From the NCBI RefSeq assembly GCF_030813055.1, contig NZ_JAUSTW010000004.1, positions 62,001-126,000 on the forward strand: a stretch of DNA of 64,000 nucleotides. The letters run 5' to 3'. A program made the translations under genes and the position numbers. The notes beneath the pieces are model-generated. The model was not told the origin of the DNA, ran no database searches, and was given only the letters and a program-made list of their open reading frames with translations. Numbering within the stretch: position 1 is the stretch's first letter; each line of letters starts with the position of its first letter. Shown piece after piece: positions 1 through 9,612 of the stretch. Origin of the DNA: Neobacillus ginsengisoli. GTDB taxonomy: Bacteria; Bacillota; Bacilli; Bacillales_B; DSM-18226.

Positions 1-1116
1 CAATGATAATACTACAAATGGTAAGGCCGGTGAACCAGTAAGCACAAAAGTAGAAATTCCTATCGCAATAAGAACAACTGTAACACCAGATAAACCTGTA
101 AGTAACATTGTCCGTCTATTCACTTTGTTTGTGAGGGTCATACCAACCATAACAGCAATAACGGCGATTAATCCATTGGCTACATTTGCAATCAAAGCTG
201 TTTTTGTTCCAAAGCCAGCATTTTCAAGAATTTGTGTTCCATAATACATTATAGAGTTTATACCAACTAACTGGGATACTCCCCCAATTACAACCCCTAT
301 TACTATAATACGTTGGACCCAGGGTACCCTTAAATCTTTTAGTGATACTTTTTCTATTTTATGCTCTGCTTGAATATGTGCTTTTATTTCATTTAATTCT
401 TGTTGTGCTACACTCTCATTACGAATCATTTGAAGTACTTTTAGTGCTTCAGCTATTCTTCCTTTTGACGCTAACCATCGAGGACTTTCAGGTAAAACAA
501 CCACCCCAATCCACAAAGCCACAGCTGGTAATGTCGCAACAACTAACATGTAACGCCAAACATGTCCTGTATCACCCAAGGTATTTCCAATAACTGCATT
601 ACATATATAAGCTAGAAACTGCCCAGTAACAATCATCAATTCATTTCGAGAAACCATCATGCCTCGCTGGTCCGAAGGAGACATTTCTGCAAGATAGGAT
701 GGGATTATTACCGAAGAACCGCCGACTGCAAGACCTAGAAAGAAACGGAAAATAATCATGATTGATGCATTTGGTGCAATAACGCAGCCTATTGTTGAAA
801 ATAAAAATAAAATAGCTAGATACATGATTAGACTTCTACGCCCTTTTTTATCAGATAACCGGCCTCCCAATAATGAACCAATAGCAGCACCTAAGATTAA
901 AGAACTTGCTACTAAACCTTCTGTAAGAGCGTTAAGATTTAATTGGTCGGGCTTAGCCATAAATGGAAGTGCTCCATTAATAACTCCAGTATCATATCCA
1001 AATAATAGCCCACCAAATGTTGATACAGTAGTAATTAATTTCAAAGCCTTTTTTGGGTTCTTTTTCTTGACATGTTCCAGTTGAACTGGATTTTCAGAAA
1101 CTTTGAGATTTTGCAT
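1..1116 (-). CDS. iolT: Sugar/inositol MFS transporter, IolT-like (partial, C-terminus outside window)
   Basis: The frame is open from the ATG at 1116 (AAGGGGG ribosome binding site) to the window edge, giving 372 codons of a family that is usually about 470 aa. The protein shows the sugar-porter signatures GGLLFGYDTGVINGALPF near the N-terminus, GGRLSDKKGRR in the first cytoplasmic loop, and PESPRWLASKGR after TM6. These are typical of proton-coupled sugar and myo-inositol permeases such as Bacillus IolT. A cre-like site lies upstream. Its place beside iol-type genes supports inositol uptake, but other sugar porters look alike, so the substrate is inferred. Confidence 0.8.
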   Translation of the reverse strand, partial: MQNLKVSENPVQLEHVKKKNPKKALKLITTVSTFGGLLFGYDTGVINGALPFMAKPDQLNLNALTEGLVASSLILGAAIGSLLGGRLSDKKGRRSLIMYLAILFLFSTIGCVIAPNASIMIIFRFFLGLAVGGSSVIIPSYLAEMSPSDQRGMMVSRNELMIVTGQFLAYICNAVIGNTLGDTGHVWRYMLVVATLPAVALWIGVVVLPESPRWLASKGRIAEALKVLQMIRNESVAQQELNEIKAHIQAEHKIEKVSLKDLRVPWVQRIIVIGVVIGGVSQLVGINSIMYYGTQILENAGFGTKTALIANVANGLIAVIAVMVGMTLTNKVNRRTMLLTGLSGVTVVLIAIGISTFVLTGSPALPFVVLSL

Positions 1117-1244
1117 GTTAAATTCCCCCTTTGTTTAATTGTTTTTTACAACTTGCTTCTCCAGATTCCTTGATTAGGTCAGGTTGAAATATTGGACTCC
1201 GATAAAAATCATCTGAGAAGATTCTTGCTCATTTAGGATTAATT

Positions 1245-1258
1245 TAAAACGCTTTCAT
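1245..1258 (-). promoter_or_regulatory. cre-like site (CcpA) upstream of the IolT-like gene
   Basis: On the minus strand the sequence is ATGAAAGCGTTTTA, which fits the core of the catabolite-responsive element consensus TGWAARCGYTWNCW closely. It lies about 130 bp upstream of the transporter start. This suggests glucose repression. The rest of 1117-1466 shows no gene. Confidence 0.55.
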
Positions 1259-1466
1259 TTTATTTGATTTTCAAATTTGTAATCCATCCAATTAGTATTA
1301 CCTATCGTGGTGCTGTAATTTTGAAAAGCAATGTTGTGGTTTTTTGGGGATAATGATCTTTCATTGTTACTTTTTGTAGATTACTTGAAATTTTTAATTA
1401 TTGATATATTGACACAACACAAGGAAAGACTCCCGATGTAACGGCCTATTCAAGGTATTTTATTTG

Positions 1467-1504
1467 AAACCGTGGAACAGTCTCAATAACTGTCCCCACG
1501 GTTT
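1467..1504 (-). terminator. Hairpin terminator after the Gfo/Idh gene
   Basis: AAACCGTGG (1467-1475) pairs with CCACGGTTT (1496-1504), and inner AACAGT/ACTGT bases extend the stem. It sits 60 bp downstream of the oxidoreductase stop at 1564. The run of T after it is short. Confidence 0.5.
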
Positions 1505-1563
1505 TATATGTTAATCTTTCTATCTCTTCTATTTAACGGAGTGGTTTTTGGAATCTCTAACTA

Positions 1564-2763
1564 TTAAACCAACACTGTTTTTTTGTTTTCATACTCTACC
1601 CAAACCGCTCCGTTGTCTGCAGAACGAACACAATTTTCAATCCAGCGAATACCTTCAATTCCAGCATTAATATCAGGGTAAACCAGATTTTTTAATGTTT
1701 CCTCATCACCGCGATTTTTGGCATCAATAGCAATGGCAAATTTAAGATAAATGTTAGCCCAAGATTCCGACAACCCTTCTTGATGCAGTGCTCCTAAACG
1801 CTCATCAGCATTACAGGATTCGTCTAAGTAAGGCATTGCACGTATTAGAGTTTGGATAGGTTCTCCCTGAACTTCAAACTTAAGTTCATTTGGTTTGCTA
1901 TCCCACCATTCTAAACTTGCTTTAGATCCTACTATGCGAATTCTATGGCCGTCCATACAACCTGCATTGATGGAAGATGTCCAAAGTCTTCCTACCGCTC
2001 CGTTTTCATATTGCATAAAAACAAAAGCATTATCCTCTAAAGGAGCGCGGGATCCAACAAAACTTTGTCGGTCACATAATAATCTATTAATTTTCATTTT
2101 TGGCATAATCAACTCGGACATATAATACGTATGAGTTGAAAGATCTCCCAAAACAAAACTTGGCCCGGCAACCTTAGGATCGACACGCCATTTTTGTGCA
2201 GCATTTGTTTTATCACCTTGTTCTGTGGCACTAAAACCATGTGTGTACTGCAAATCAACCACACGTATTTCACCAATTTTGCCTTGTTCAATCATTGCCC
2301 GCATTTGCAGCAGCATCTGATTTCCAGAGAAACCATAAGTAACACCTACAATTTTTCCTTTTTTCTCTGCAAGGGCCTTAATCTCTTCACCTTCCTCAGA
2401 GGTAAAAAACAAAGGTTTTTCACAAATAACATGCAAACCGGCTTCTAATGCTGCCTTACAAATTTCATAGTGGGTTCCGTTAGGAGTTGCAATGGATATA
2501 ACCTCAATTCCATCCTCCCTCTTTGCTTCTTCTGCAAACATTGTTTTATAATTAGGATACAAGCGGTTTTCATCTACCCCTAAATTTATACCAAAATCCT
2601 TACCTCTTTCGGAATCGATATCAAATGCACCTGCTACCAATTGATAAGCTGTGTTATCTCTTAGTGCACCAATACGGTGTTTGTAACCAACCTGACCAAG
2701 TCGGCCTCCTCCAACCATAGCCCAACGAAGTGGTCTTGCAATTTTTTTCTCTCCATTTAACAT
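1564..2763 (-). CDS. Gfo/Idh/MocA family oxidoreductase
   Basis: This 399-aa NAD(P)-dependent dehydrogenase probably oxidises a sugar or cyclitol. The N-terminal Rossmann motif is VGGGRLGQVG, followed by IATPNGTHYEI and the family signature EKPLF (CEKPLFFTSEEG). The C-terminal half is the usual alpha/beta dimerisation and substrate domain. I chose the ATG at 2763 because GAGAGGAG lies about 7 nt upstream; an in-frame ATG 27 nt earlier lacks such a site. It is about 55 aa longer than canonical IolG (about 344 aa) and begins differently, so I do not call it iolG. The TIM-barrel isomerase gene is just upstream on the same strand, suggesting a two-enzyme oxidation/isomerisation or elimination step. 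Confidence 0.85.
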   Translation of the reverse strand: MLNGEKKIARPLRWAMVGGGRLGQVGYKHRIGALRDNTAYQLVAGAFDIDSERGKDFGINLGVDENRLYPNYKTMFAEEAKREDGIEVISIATPNGTHYEICKAALEAGLHVICEKPLFFTSEEGEEIKALAEKKGKIVGVTYGFSGNQMLLQMRAMIEQGKIGEIRVVDLQYTHGFSATEQGDKTNAAQKWRVDPKVAGPSFVLGDLSTHTYYMSELIMPKMKINRLLCDRQSFVGSRAPLEDNAFVFMQYENGAVGRLWTSSINAGCMDGHRIRIVGSKASLEWWDSKPNELKFEVQGEPIQTLIRAMPYLDESCNADERLGALHQEGLSESWANIYLKFAIAIDAKNRGDEETLKNLVYPDINAGIEGIRWIENCVRSADNGAVWVEYENKKTVLV

Positions 2764-2868
2764 TGTAAAAACTCCTCTCTGTTGAATCATTTTTATTTGG
2801 AATCTATCTAGTAAAAAATCTGGATTTTAAAAATTCAATCTTTTTTAAATAAAGTTTTTCTGTTAATC

Positions 2869-3810
2869 TTAAAAGCTAAGAGTTTGTTTTAATGCATCTA
2901 TTGACGTTCTTATTCCTGCCTCAACTGACATTGTAAGATCTTCCATTTCGAGAGAAACTTCACCGTTATATCCCATCATTCTGATGACGGAGAAGAATTC
3001 CTTCCACCATTGCAAATCTTGGCCGCATCCTACTGCTACATAATTCCAAGCTCTATTTGCCGTATCAGTAACCACTTTTGTTTCCAATACGCCATTAACA
3101 GCTGATAAATGTCTTTCAATTCTGACATCTTTACCATGAACATGGTGAATCGCTGCTCCCAGTTCTCTGGCTGACAAAATTGGATCAGCACCCATCCAGA
3201 TTAAATGGCTTGGGTCTAAATTCAAACCAACCATCGGTCCAACTGCATTCCGTAATCTAAATAATGTTTCCGGATTATAAACTAACATAGAACTGAAATT
3301 TTCAAGGGCAATTTTTTCTACCCCGCATGATTCAGCCTTTTTAACTAACTCTTTCCAATACGGAATGGCTACCTCATTCCATTGATAATCCAAAATATCC
3401 TTTAATATAGGAGGCCAGCTTACTGTATATGTAATCCAGTTAGGAATTTTATCTTCTGGGCTTCCTGCTGGTAGACCACTCATCATAATGACCTTCTTGA
3501 CACCAAGTAATCCAGCTAATTCCATTGTCTTTTCTGTTACTTCTCTATGTTCTTTGCCAAGTTCACCTGGATCTAAAGGATTTCCAGAACAGTTCAGTGC
3601 ACAAAGCTTTATATTTCGCTTTTCTAATTCACCTAAAAAATTACTTCTTTTTGCTTCACTTTCTAACAACTCATTCAAACGCAAATGTGGAGCCGGTGAC
3701 CATCCACCTGTTGTCATCTCAATTGTATCAATACCCATTTCAGCAACAGTATCCAACATTTTTTCAAACGGCAAATGGCCTAAACTATCTGTTACATATG
3801 ATAATTTCAT
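2869..3810 (-). CDS. Sugar phosphate isomerase/epimerase family TIM barrel (AP_endonuc_2 fold)
   Basis: This is a 313-aa protein of the xylose-isomerase-like TIM-barrel family (PF01261). The likely metal ligands can be seen in order: the Glu of IALENFSS, the Asp and His of NLDPSHLIW, His in IHHVHGKD, and Glu in VSLEMED near the C-terminus. It is not IolE-like in its N-terminus. Members of this family that pair with longer Gfo/Idh dehydrogenases act on keto-sugars or keto-inositols. The gene lies 105 bp upstream of the dehydrogenase gene on the same strand and is probably cotranscribed with it. Substrate unknown. Confidence 0.8.
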   Translation of the reverse strand: MKLSYVTDSLGHLPFEKMLDTVAEMGIDTIEMTTGGWSPAPHLRLNELLESEAKRSNFLGELEKRNIKLCALNCSGNPLDPGELGKEHREVTEKTMELAGLLGVKKVIMMSGLPAGSPEDKIPNWITYTVSWPPILKDILDYQWNEVAIPYWKELVKKAESCGVEKIALENFSSMLVYNPETLFRLRNAVGPMVGLNLDPSHLIWMGADPILSARELGAAIHHVHGKDVRIERHLSAVNGVLETKVVTDTANRAWNYVAVGCGQDLQWWKEFFSVIRMMGYNGEVSLEMEDLTMSVEAGIRTSIDALKQTLSF

Positions 3811-3927
3811 AAAATTTTTTCCTCCTTGTCTAGGTAGTTACATATTTGTGTAAATCCTATCTCTTTATAGCATAAAAGATTTTGTTGTTTTTACATTTAA
3901 AGACATCTTACAAATTAATTTGTCTTT

Positions 3928-3941
3928 AAGAATTCGCTTTC
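3928..3941 (-). promoter_or_regulatory. Weak cre-like site upstream of the isomerase gene
   Basis: The minus strand reads TGAAAGCGAATTCT, with two mismatches to the CcpA consensus, about 120 bp upstream of the isomerase start. Nothing else was seen in 3811-4087. Confidence 0.3.
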
Positions 3942-4087
3942 AATTTTATTTGTAATGAATCACCTTCTTATTATTGGAATAACCTTGTTTACATAGCTAA
4001 TTATATAAAACATTTTCAGAATAGTAATTAAATTTTGGAGACACGTTTTTATACTTTAAGGACATCTTCTTAAAGGGAAACTCAAAA

Positions 4088-4116
4088 AAACACCCCCACA
4101 TAAAAAAGTGGGGGGT
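4088..4116 (-). terminator. Terminator of the AraC-family gene
   Basis: The minus strand has ACCCCCCAC, a loop, then GTGGGGGT followed by a run of T residues (TGTTTTTTTGAG). It overlaps the stop codon region of the regulator gene. Confidence 0.75.
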
Positions 4117-5033
4117 CAGATTTCCGAATATGTAGTTGTATTTTTGTCAACAAATAGTGAGCGAAACCGCCCAGGTGAAGTTCGCATCATCGAAGTAAAA
4201 ACACGTGTAAAATATTGAACATTCATAAAACCCGTTTCCTCAGCAATTTCTTTTAACGATAAATTCGTTTTTTTGAGTAATATAATCGCCTTTTTTATCC
4301 GTTCGTCTTGAACATATTTTGAGAAACTTACTCCTAATTCTGCTACAAAAATTCGCGACAAATGTCTGCCGGATATGTGCAAATGTTTTGCGACTTCTGT
4401 TAGTTTCAAGGAATTTGATAAATTGTCATGAATAAATAATTGCGCTTGAATAAGAAGTACAGAAAACTGTTCGGGATCATGCTTATGATTACTTTTATTC
4501 AAAGCAGGAATAAAATCTTGCAGTATTGAAATGATGAGGGAAGATGCAATCGTTGAAAGCATTTCTTCAAAAAACTCATTATTGCGCTTTGTTGCTTGGA
4601 TAAGAAGCGACTTCCACAATAATGCTGTTTCCATTTCATATTGATCGTGTAAAATTATTTCGGTGCATAGTTTTGCTGTCTCCATGATTCTGATCCAGCT
4701 CTCACTCGACTCTGATTCGATTAGTTCAAATGCAACGTATAATAGAGACAGCCCCTTTTCGCTTTTTATTTGGTGCAACACTTCTGGTCTGGATAAAAAA
4801 AGCGTATTCTCTTGAAGCGAATAAGTACAATGATCATCAATATAAGTTCCTTCCCCCTCAACGACATAACATACTTCAAAAAAAGAATGCTTGTGTAATT
4901 GATTATCATAATGTTTTGGCATGACCCCCCAATAATGAATTTGAAAAGAGGCGCCATTTTGGTTTAAACGATGAACATAATCATTCAAAGAAGTTTTTCC
5001 AGATAAATATTTATTTAAATCCAACAAAAGCAC
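4116..5033 (-). CDS. AraC family transcriptional regulator with N-terminal cupin
   Basis: A 305-aa one-component sensor. Residues about 30-110 form a cupin-like ligand pocket (HYDNQLHKHSFFEVCYV). The last 100 residues carry two helix-turn-helix motifs (LTEVAKHLHISGRHLSRIF and LKEIAEETGFMNVQYFTRVF) ending in the conserved TSPGRFR. It lies between the MFS gene and the isomerase/dehydrogenase pair, all on the minus strand, and probably controls one or both. The inducer cannot be read from the sequence. Confidence 0.9.
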   Translation of the reverse strand: MLLLDLNKYLSGKTSLNDYVHRLNQNGASFQIHYWGVMPKHYDNQLHKHSFFEVCYVVEGEGTYIDDHCTYSLQENTLFLSRPEVLHQIKSEKGLSLLYVAFELIESESSESWIRIMETAKLCTEIILHDQYEMETALLWKSLLIQATKRNNEFFEEMLSTIASSLIISILQDFIPALNKSNHKHDPEQFSVLLIQAQLFIHDNLSNSLKLTEVAKHLHISGRHLSRIFVAELGVSFSKYVQDERIKKAIILLKKTNLSLKEIAEETGFMNVQYFTRVFTSMMRTSPGRFRSLFVDKNTTTYSEI

Positions 5034-5048
5034 TCCTATTCAAAGTGA

Positions 5049-5062
5049 TGTAAACGTTTTAT
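5049..5062 (+). promoter_or_regulatory. cre-like site upstream of the AraC gene
   Basis: TGTAAACGTTTTAT matches the CcpA cre consensus with one mismatch. It lies 16 bp upstream of the AraC-family start codon, where binding would block transcription. Just beyond it, GGATAG/CTATCC (5083-5103) forms a weak hairpin that may end the MFS transcript. Confidence 0.45.
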
Positions 5063-5193
5063 ATGAAACTTTAATTAAAACTGGATAGCCTTTTGGACTA
5101 TCCAATTTATCTTAATTATTAAATTTTTATAGTCTATTGATCTCTTCTTATTCCGTCTTGACTTGTACATTTGTTTAATGGTTCAACTACATT

Positions 5194-6402
5194 CTAGACG
5201 CCAGCCTTACTTTTTTCAACAGATTGTTCGACACAAATTGCTGCAGATTCCCCATGACCTCTGCTCCAAATGATAATAAGGAATGTAGCCACTAATCCCA
5301 GTATACCTACAAAATAAAATCCGGCAGCAATTCCCATCATTGAATTGAATATTCCTGCAAAAAATGGACCGGCAAAGATGCCGATAGCATAAAGTGCCTG
5401 GTATGTCCCCATCGCAGTAGCTCTTTTTTCTGGTGCAATTTTTTCAATCGACATCCCTAACAGCAGAGGGAAAATCAACCCTAATGAAAAACCGCTAAAT
5501 CCTTGAAAGACCAAGAAAAAACCTTTTGTATGAACAAAAGGGAAGACAATTGTAAAAAGGGAAGCAAGGAAAAAAGCGATTTTCAATGCATTCCATTCAC
5601 CAAGGTGCGGAACAAGCACTCTTCCCATAAAAAGAGTCGCAATTGCGTGTGGAATCATAAAGGAAAACACAAGCCACGTAAGTTCACTTTCCTTAAAGCC
5701 AATTTTTAAGGCATAGTTGGATGTAAATCCAAACATAGTCGAAAAGATAATACTATGTGCTATAATCGATAAAAGGGCCACTTTTAACAATGTAGATTCT
5801 TTCACTACAATCGCTAGATCCTTTAACTTGATGGGCTCCCTCTCAATTCCTTCTTTTGGTTCAAAAATAAAGAAAGAAAGAATTACGCCGATAATACTAA
5901 ATAATCCGCCTATCAAAAATGGAGCTTTCCATCCCCATTCACTTACGATATAACCACTGAAGCTCATCCCTATAAATTGTGCTAAGACAACAATAAAGGA
6001 AATGCTCCCCATTGCAAGGTGAACTTCCTTTTCAGTAAAATAACTGGGATATAAGACCGTAAATGCAACCCACGTTGCCGCCGAAAGCCCTGCAAGTGCA
6101 CGGGCTGCCAGAATCCACCCTAGGTTATCTGTAAATAAAAAGATCAGACAACTTAGCATACTCACGAACATACCAAAAATAATAAATGGCTTCCTTACTC
6201 TCCTAAGGTCGGAAAAAATCCCGATCGGCAGCCTGCATATAAGCTGCATAAGGCCATAGCTGCTTAATACAATCCCAATAAAGGTATATTTTCCACCCAA
6301 CGATTCCATATAAGGAGAAAAAATAGGAACATATAGAAATTGCGGAAACCACAATAGGAAGGATACAACCATGAAAAGATATTTATTTCTAGCTCTCAAC
6401 AT
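5194..6402 (-). CDS. MFS transporter
   Basis: A 402-aa major facilitator protein with about 12 hydrophobic segments. The loop 2-3 motif is seen as RLPIGIFSDLRRVRKPFI, and TM5 carries GYIVSEWGWKAPFLIGG. The C-terminus is a short charged tail. It belongs to the general 12-TM drug/metabolite group; the substrate is not evident. It is placed between the iol operon and the AraC/isomerase/dehydrogenase genes, so sugar or cyclitol transport is plausible. The start ATG at 6402 follows a GGAGGTGG-type ribosome binding site. Confidence 0.85.
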   Translation of the reverse strand: MLRARNKYLFMVVSFLLWFPQFLYVPIFSPYMESLGGKYTFIGIVLSSYGLMQLICRLPIGIFSDLRRVRKPFIIFGMFVSMLSCLIFLFTDNLGWILAARALAGLSAATWVAFTVLYPSYFTEKEVHLAMGSISFIVVLAQFIGMSFSGYIVSEWGWKAPFLIGGLFSIIGVILSFFIFEPKEGIEREPIKLKDLAIVVKESTLLKVALLSIIAHSIIFSTMFGFTSNYALKIGFKESELTWLVFSFMIPHAIATLFMGRVLVPHLGEWNALKIAFFLASLFTIVFPFVHTKGFFLVFQGFSGFSLGLIFPLLLGMSIEKIAPEKRATAMGTYQALYAIGIFAGPFFAGIFNSMMGIAAGFYFVGILGLVATFLIIIWSRGHGESAAICVEQSVEKSKAGV

Positions 6403-6428
6403 GCCACCTCCATACTTTAAATTAAGAA

Positions 6429-6613
6429 GGCTGTGTTAAACTTGCCTGTCGATTTCCGCTCCAGGCGCTTCGCTTTCCGCGGGCGGTTCGGGGAGCCTCC
6501 TCGGCGCTGAAGCGGCCTGTGGGGTCTCCCCTGTTCCGTACTCCCGCAGGAGTCTCGCGCCTTCCGCTCCAATCAACATGGTTACAAAATCAACAATGAC
6601 CTTTAACAAAGCC
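6429..6613. mobile_element. 185-bp MITE with terminal inverted repeats and 8-bp target duplication
   Basis: The ends are GGCTGTGTTAAA (6429-6440) and TTTAACAAAGCC (6602-6613), inverted repeats that match at 11 of 12 positions. The identical octamer ATTAAGAA flanks both sides (6421-6428 and 6614-6621) as a perfect target-site duplication. The interior is far more GC-rich than the surroundings and has no open frame. The sequence resembles a GC-rich interspersed repeat I recall from Bacillaceae genomes. An 8-bp duplication and GGC-type ends fit mobilisation by an ISL3-like transposase, which is inference. Confidence 0.8.
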
Positions 6614-6640
6614 ATTAAGAAAAACCAGAGTATAAAATAA

Positions 6641-6699
6641 CATGGGGACGGTTCTAACGCTTCTATTTATAGAAAGCGAGCAGAAGAACCGTCCCCATG
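6641..6699. terminator. Large hairpin at the 3' end of the iol operon
   Basis: A perfect 15-bp inverted repeat (CATGGGGACGGTTCT at 6641-6655 and its complement at 6685-6699) encloses a second inner stem (CGCTTCT/AGAAAGCG). It begins 4 bp after the iolJ stop codon. It could stop transcription or protect the mRNA 3' end. No long U tract follows on the iol side. Confidence 0.65.
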
Positions 6700-6703
6700 A
6701 AGA

Positions 6704-7570
6704 CTATGCTTTCTTGTTAGATTTAAATTCTTTTATTTTGACTTTTACTGTTTGTTTTACTGCTTCTTTACCTGGTGTGAGAATTGTCCGTGGGTCGTAA
6801 ACTTTACTGTCTTTTTCCAGTACCTCACGAATTGCCTTTGACCATGCTTGCAAACATTCTGTATTCACATTAATTTTGGCATGGCCCAGTTCGATTGCTT
6901 TATGGATTTGGTGTAAAGGGATGCCTGAGCCACCATGTAATACCAGTGGTATATTGGTCAACTCTGAAATCTCTTTCATTTCCGCGAAACCTAATTTTGG
7001 TTCTCCTTGATAGGGACCATGAACAGAACCAAGAGCCGCCGCCAATGCATCAATGCCTGTTTCTTTAACAATTTGTAAGCATTCCTCTGGATCAGCATAG
7101 TTAATTCCACCGATAAGACCATCTTCATTCCCGCCAACGGTTCCAACTTCGGCTTCAACTGAAACACCGTGAAGACGTGCATAGTCAACAACTTGCTTTG
7201 TCATGGCAATGTTTTCCTCAATTGGATGGTGCGATCCATCGATCATAACAGAAGTATACCCGGCATCAACTGCTTCTTTACATCTTTCCACACTGCTTCC
7301 GTGATCTAAATGTAAAGCAACCGGTACTGTAATATTCATTTCCTCTACAAGACTATTAATTACTGTAGAAATAGTTCTAAATCCGCCCAAATAATCTACA
7401 AGCCTATCTGAAGAAGCTAGAATGACAGGAGCTTGCTCCTCTTCAGCTGCTTCTAAAATAGCTTCTGCCCATTGGAAGCTGTTAATATTAAATTGCCCAA
7501 CGGCATATTTTTCTTCTTTTGCTTTCCTAAGCATTTCTTTCATTGTCACTAATCTTCTTGTTGTTATCAT
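6704..7570 (-). CDS. iolJ: Class II aldolase, IolJ-type (6-phospho-5-dehydro-2-deoxy-D-gluconate aldolase)
   Basis: A 288-aa zinc-dependent class II aldolase of the fructose-bisphosphate/tagatose-bisphosphate family. Motifs: [17 protein letters not shown] near the N-terminus, the catalytic Asp and zinc His in [23 protein letters not shown], the His in GSVHGPY, and the phosphate-binding VLHGGSGIP and INVNTE. In inositol catabolism IolJ splits DKGP into malonate semialdehyde and dihydroxyacetone phosphate. It is last in the iolABCD cluster, which supports that role over glycolytic Fba. I chose the ATG at 7570 because AGGTGG is 7 nt upstream; the ATG at 7576 is too close to it. Confidence 0.85.
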   Translation of the reverse strand: MITTRRLVTMKEMLRKAKEEKYAVGQFNINSFQWAEAILEAAEEEQAPVILASSDRLVDYLGGFRTISTVINSLVEEMNITVPVALHLDHGSSVERCKEAVDAGYTSVMIDGSHHPIEENIAMTKQVVDYARLHGVSVEAEVGTVGGNEDGLIGGINYADPEECLQIVKETGIDALAAALGSVHGPYQGEPKLGFAEMKEISELTNIPLVLHGGSGIPLHQIHKAIELGHAKINVNTECLQAWSKAIREVLEKDSKVYDPRTILTPGKEAVKQTVKVKIKEFKSNKKA

Positions 7571-7613
7571 TTCCATCCCACCTCTCTTTTAAAAATACCA
7601 ATATAAGCTTGAA

Positions 7614-7654
7614 TGAGGTTGGACCATAATCAATCGGATTCTGATCCAACCTCA
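7614..7654. other. Hairpin between iolD and iolJ
   Basis: TGAGGTTGGA and TCCAACCTCA are perfect inverted repeats around a 21-nt loop in the intercistronic gap. No T run follows on the minus strand, so it looks like an mRNA processing or stability hairpin and not a full terminator. Confidence 0.45.
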
Positions 7655-7688
7655 ATGATCTTTTTTGGTAGATGCCAAGTCCTTTTTA

Positions 7689-9599
7689 TTAGTATTGTTT
7701 GGCTGTTTCTAATTTTTGTTTTCTAAATTCGGCTGCTCTTTGGATACTTTCTTTATTTGAAACCTCTGCAACACCGACATTCCACCAGCTCTCATAGCCG
7801 TCCGTCATGGTTTTTGGCAGAACTTTAATATCGATCAGTGTAGATACTTTCTGCTTTTTGGCATCTTCCAGCGCCGCTTTCAACCCTTCTACTGTATTTA
7901 CCCGGTAGGTCTTGGCACCATATCCTTCGGCCACTTTTGCATAATCGATAGTTAAAATTTTATTATCATGGGTCCTGAATTCGCAGAAATAACTGCCGCC
8001 GCCATGATCCATTTGTAAGTTATTGATACAGCCAAATCCTGAATTATCAAAGAGGACAATATTGATTTTTTGTCCATATTGAATGGACGTAATAAATTCA
8101 GAATGCAGCATTAAGAAGCTGCCATCACCTACAAGGGAGTAAACTTCTTTTGTTGGCTCCGCTAATTTTACCCCTAGTGCACCAGATACTTCATACCCCA
8201 TGCAAGAGTAGCCGTACTCAACATTGTAAGTATTAGGTTCAGCTGTATTCCATATACGCTGTACATCTCCTGGAAGAGATCCGGCTGCAGTGATGATGAC
8301 GCTGTCAGGCGAAATCGTATCATTCACAGCCAGCAATGCTGTTGTTTGAGGAAGCTCTGTGTTAAGGGCATCAGCATATTCATTCAATACTTCTTGAGAA
8401 AAATGATTTTTCACTTCCGGAACGAAATTTTCACTGTTGAAGGTTACTTGACTCAAACGGTTGCGTTCTGCGGTCCATTCTTCTTTTAATTGAGCAATTT
8501 CATTGCCAAAATCACTTTCATATCCTTCTAATAATGGGGCCAATTGCTCCAATGTTGTTTTTGCATCGGCTACAACCTGGAAGGCATCCATTTTATACGC
8601 TTGCATACGGCTGACATTGATGTTTAAAAACTTTGTCTGCTCAAAGTTAAAGGCAGTTTTTGAAGAAGTTGCGAAATCTGTGTATCTTGTACCGATCCCA
8701 ATAAATAAATCGGCTTGTCGTGCCGCTTTATTGGCTGCCAATGTACCAGTAATCCCCATTCCACCCAGATTATTTTTAAAATTTGATTCTACTGTTGCTT
8801 TACCTGCTTGTGTTTCTACTAATGGAATATTATGCTTTTCAGAGAGTTCAACTAGTATATCGCGAGCTTGTGAATATTTTGCACCTCCGCCAACTAAAAT
8901 GACCGGTTTTTTGCTTGCTCTGATCAGATCAGCAGCGCCTTTTAGTTCACGCTCTACCGGAGCTTTCCGATCGATATAGTGGATGCGTTTTTCAAAGAAT
9001 TTTTCATCATAATCGAACGCTTCCCCTTCTACATCCTGTGCAATACAAATTGTTGCCGGACCAGCTTTTCCCGGGTCAGTCATCACTTCAAAGGCACGAA
9101 GCAAACTTGACATTAACTGCTCAGGGCGGGTAATTCGATCCCAATATCTTGAAACTGGTTTTAATGCATCATTTGTTGTAACAGCCAAGCTATATTCTTG
9201 TTCAACTTGTTGTAAAACCGGATCAGGTTGTCTTGTTGCAAAGGTATCCCCTGGGATAAACAATACAGGGATGTTATTTGCCAAGGCAGTACCAGCAGCT
9301 GCTGCTAAGTTGGCTGAACCTGGTCCAACTGAAGTTGTAACCGCATAAATTTTTTGACGCAACATTTGCTTGCTATAGGCAATCGCTGCATGCGCCATCC
9401 CTTGTTCATTTTTTCCTTGAATAACCTTTAAATGACCAGAGTATTCTTCAAGTGCCTGCCCAATTCCCAAAACATTACCGTGTCCAAAGACATTAAAAAT
9501 ACCTTCCACGAATGGAAATTCTTCTCCATCTACATGGATATATTGTTGATTTAAAAATTTAATTAATGCCTGCGCTGTTGTTAATCTAATTTTTCCCAT
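7689..9599 (-). CDS. iolD: 3D-(3,5/4)-trihydroxycyclohexane-1,2-dione acylhydrolase
   Basis: A 636-aa thiamine-diphosphate enzyme that opens the ring of the trione to give 5-deoxyglucuronate. The N-terminal pyrimidine domain begins with [17 protein letters not shown] and [15 protein letters not shown]. The C-terminal ThDP/metal motif is [12 protein letters not shown] with [11 protein letters not shown] about 25 residues later. Size and start match Bacillus IolD. I chose the ATG at 9599 (MGKIRL) because GAGGTGAG lies 7 nt upstream, overlapping the end of iolC. The iolC stop is 13 bp away, so the genes are translationally close. Confidence 0.95.
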   Translation of the reverse strand: MGKIRLTTAQALIKFLNQQYIHVDGEEFPFVEGIFNVFGHGNVLGIGQALEEYSGHLKVIQGKNEQGMAHAAIAYSKQMLRQKIYAVTTSVGPGSANLAAAAGTALANNIPVLFIPGDTFATRQPDPVLQQVEQEYSLAVTTNDALKPVSRYWDRITRPEQLMSSLLRAFEVMTDPGKAGPATICIAQDVEGEAFDYDEKFFEKRIHYIDRKAPVERELKGAADLIRASKKPVILVGGGAKYSQARDILVELSEKHNIPLVETQAGKATVESNFKNNLGGMGITGTLAANKAARQADLFIGIGTRYTDFATSSKTAFNFEQTKFLNINVSRMQAYKMDAFQVVADAKTTLEQLAPLLEGYESDFGNEIAQLKEEWTAERNRLSQVTFNSENFVPEVKNHFSQEVLNEYADALNTELPQTTALLAVNDTISPDSVIITAAGSLPGDVQRIWNTAEPNTYNVEYGYSCMGYEVSGALGVKLAEPTKEVYSLVGDGSFLMLHSEFITSIQYGQKINIVLFDNSGFGCINNLQMDHGGGSYFCEFRTHDNKILTIDYAKVAEGYGAKTYRVNTVEGLKAALEDAKKQKVSTLIDIKVLPKTMTDGYESWWNVGVAEVSNKESIQRAAEFRKQKLETAKQY

Positions 9600-9612
9600 G
9601 GCTATTCTCACC

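Noticed and set aside
6641..6699. Part of the neighbouring MITE
   Set aside because: The hairpin lies 28 bp outside the target duplication and has its own perfect arms, so it is treated as a separate structure.
8503..8979. Long plus-strand open frame (158 aa)
   Set aside because: It lies wholly inside iolD on the other strand, with no ribosome binding site and no recognisable protein.
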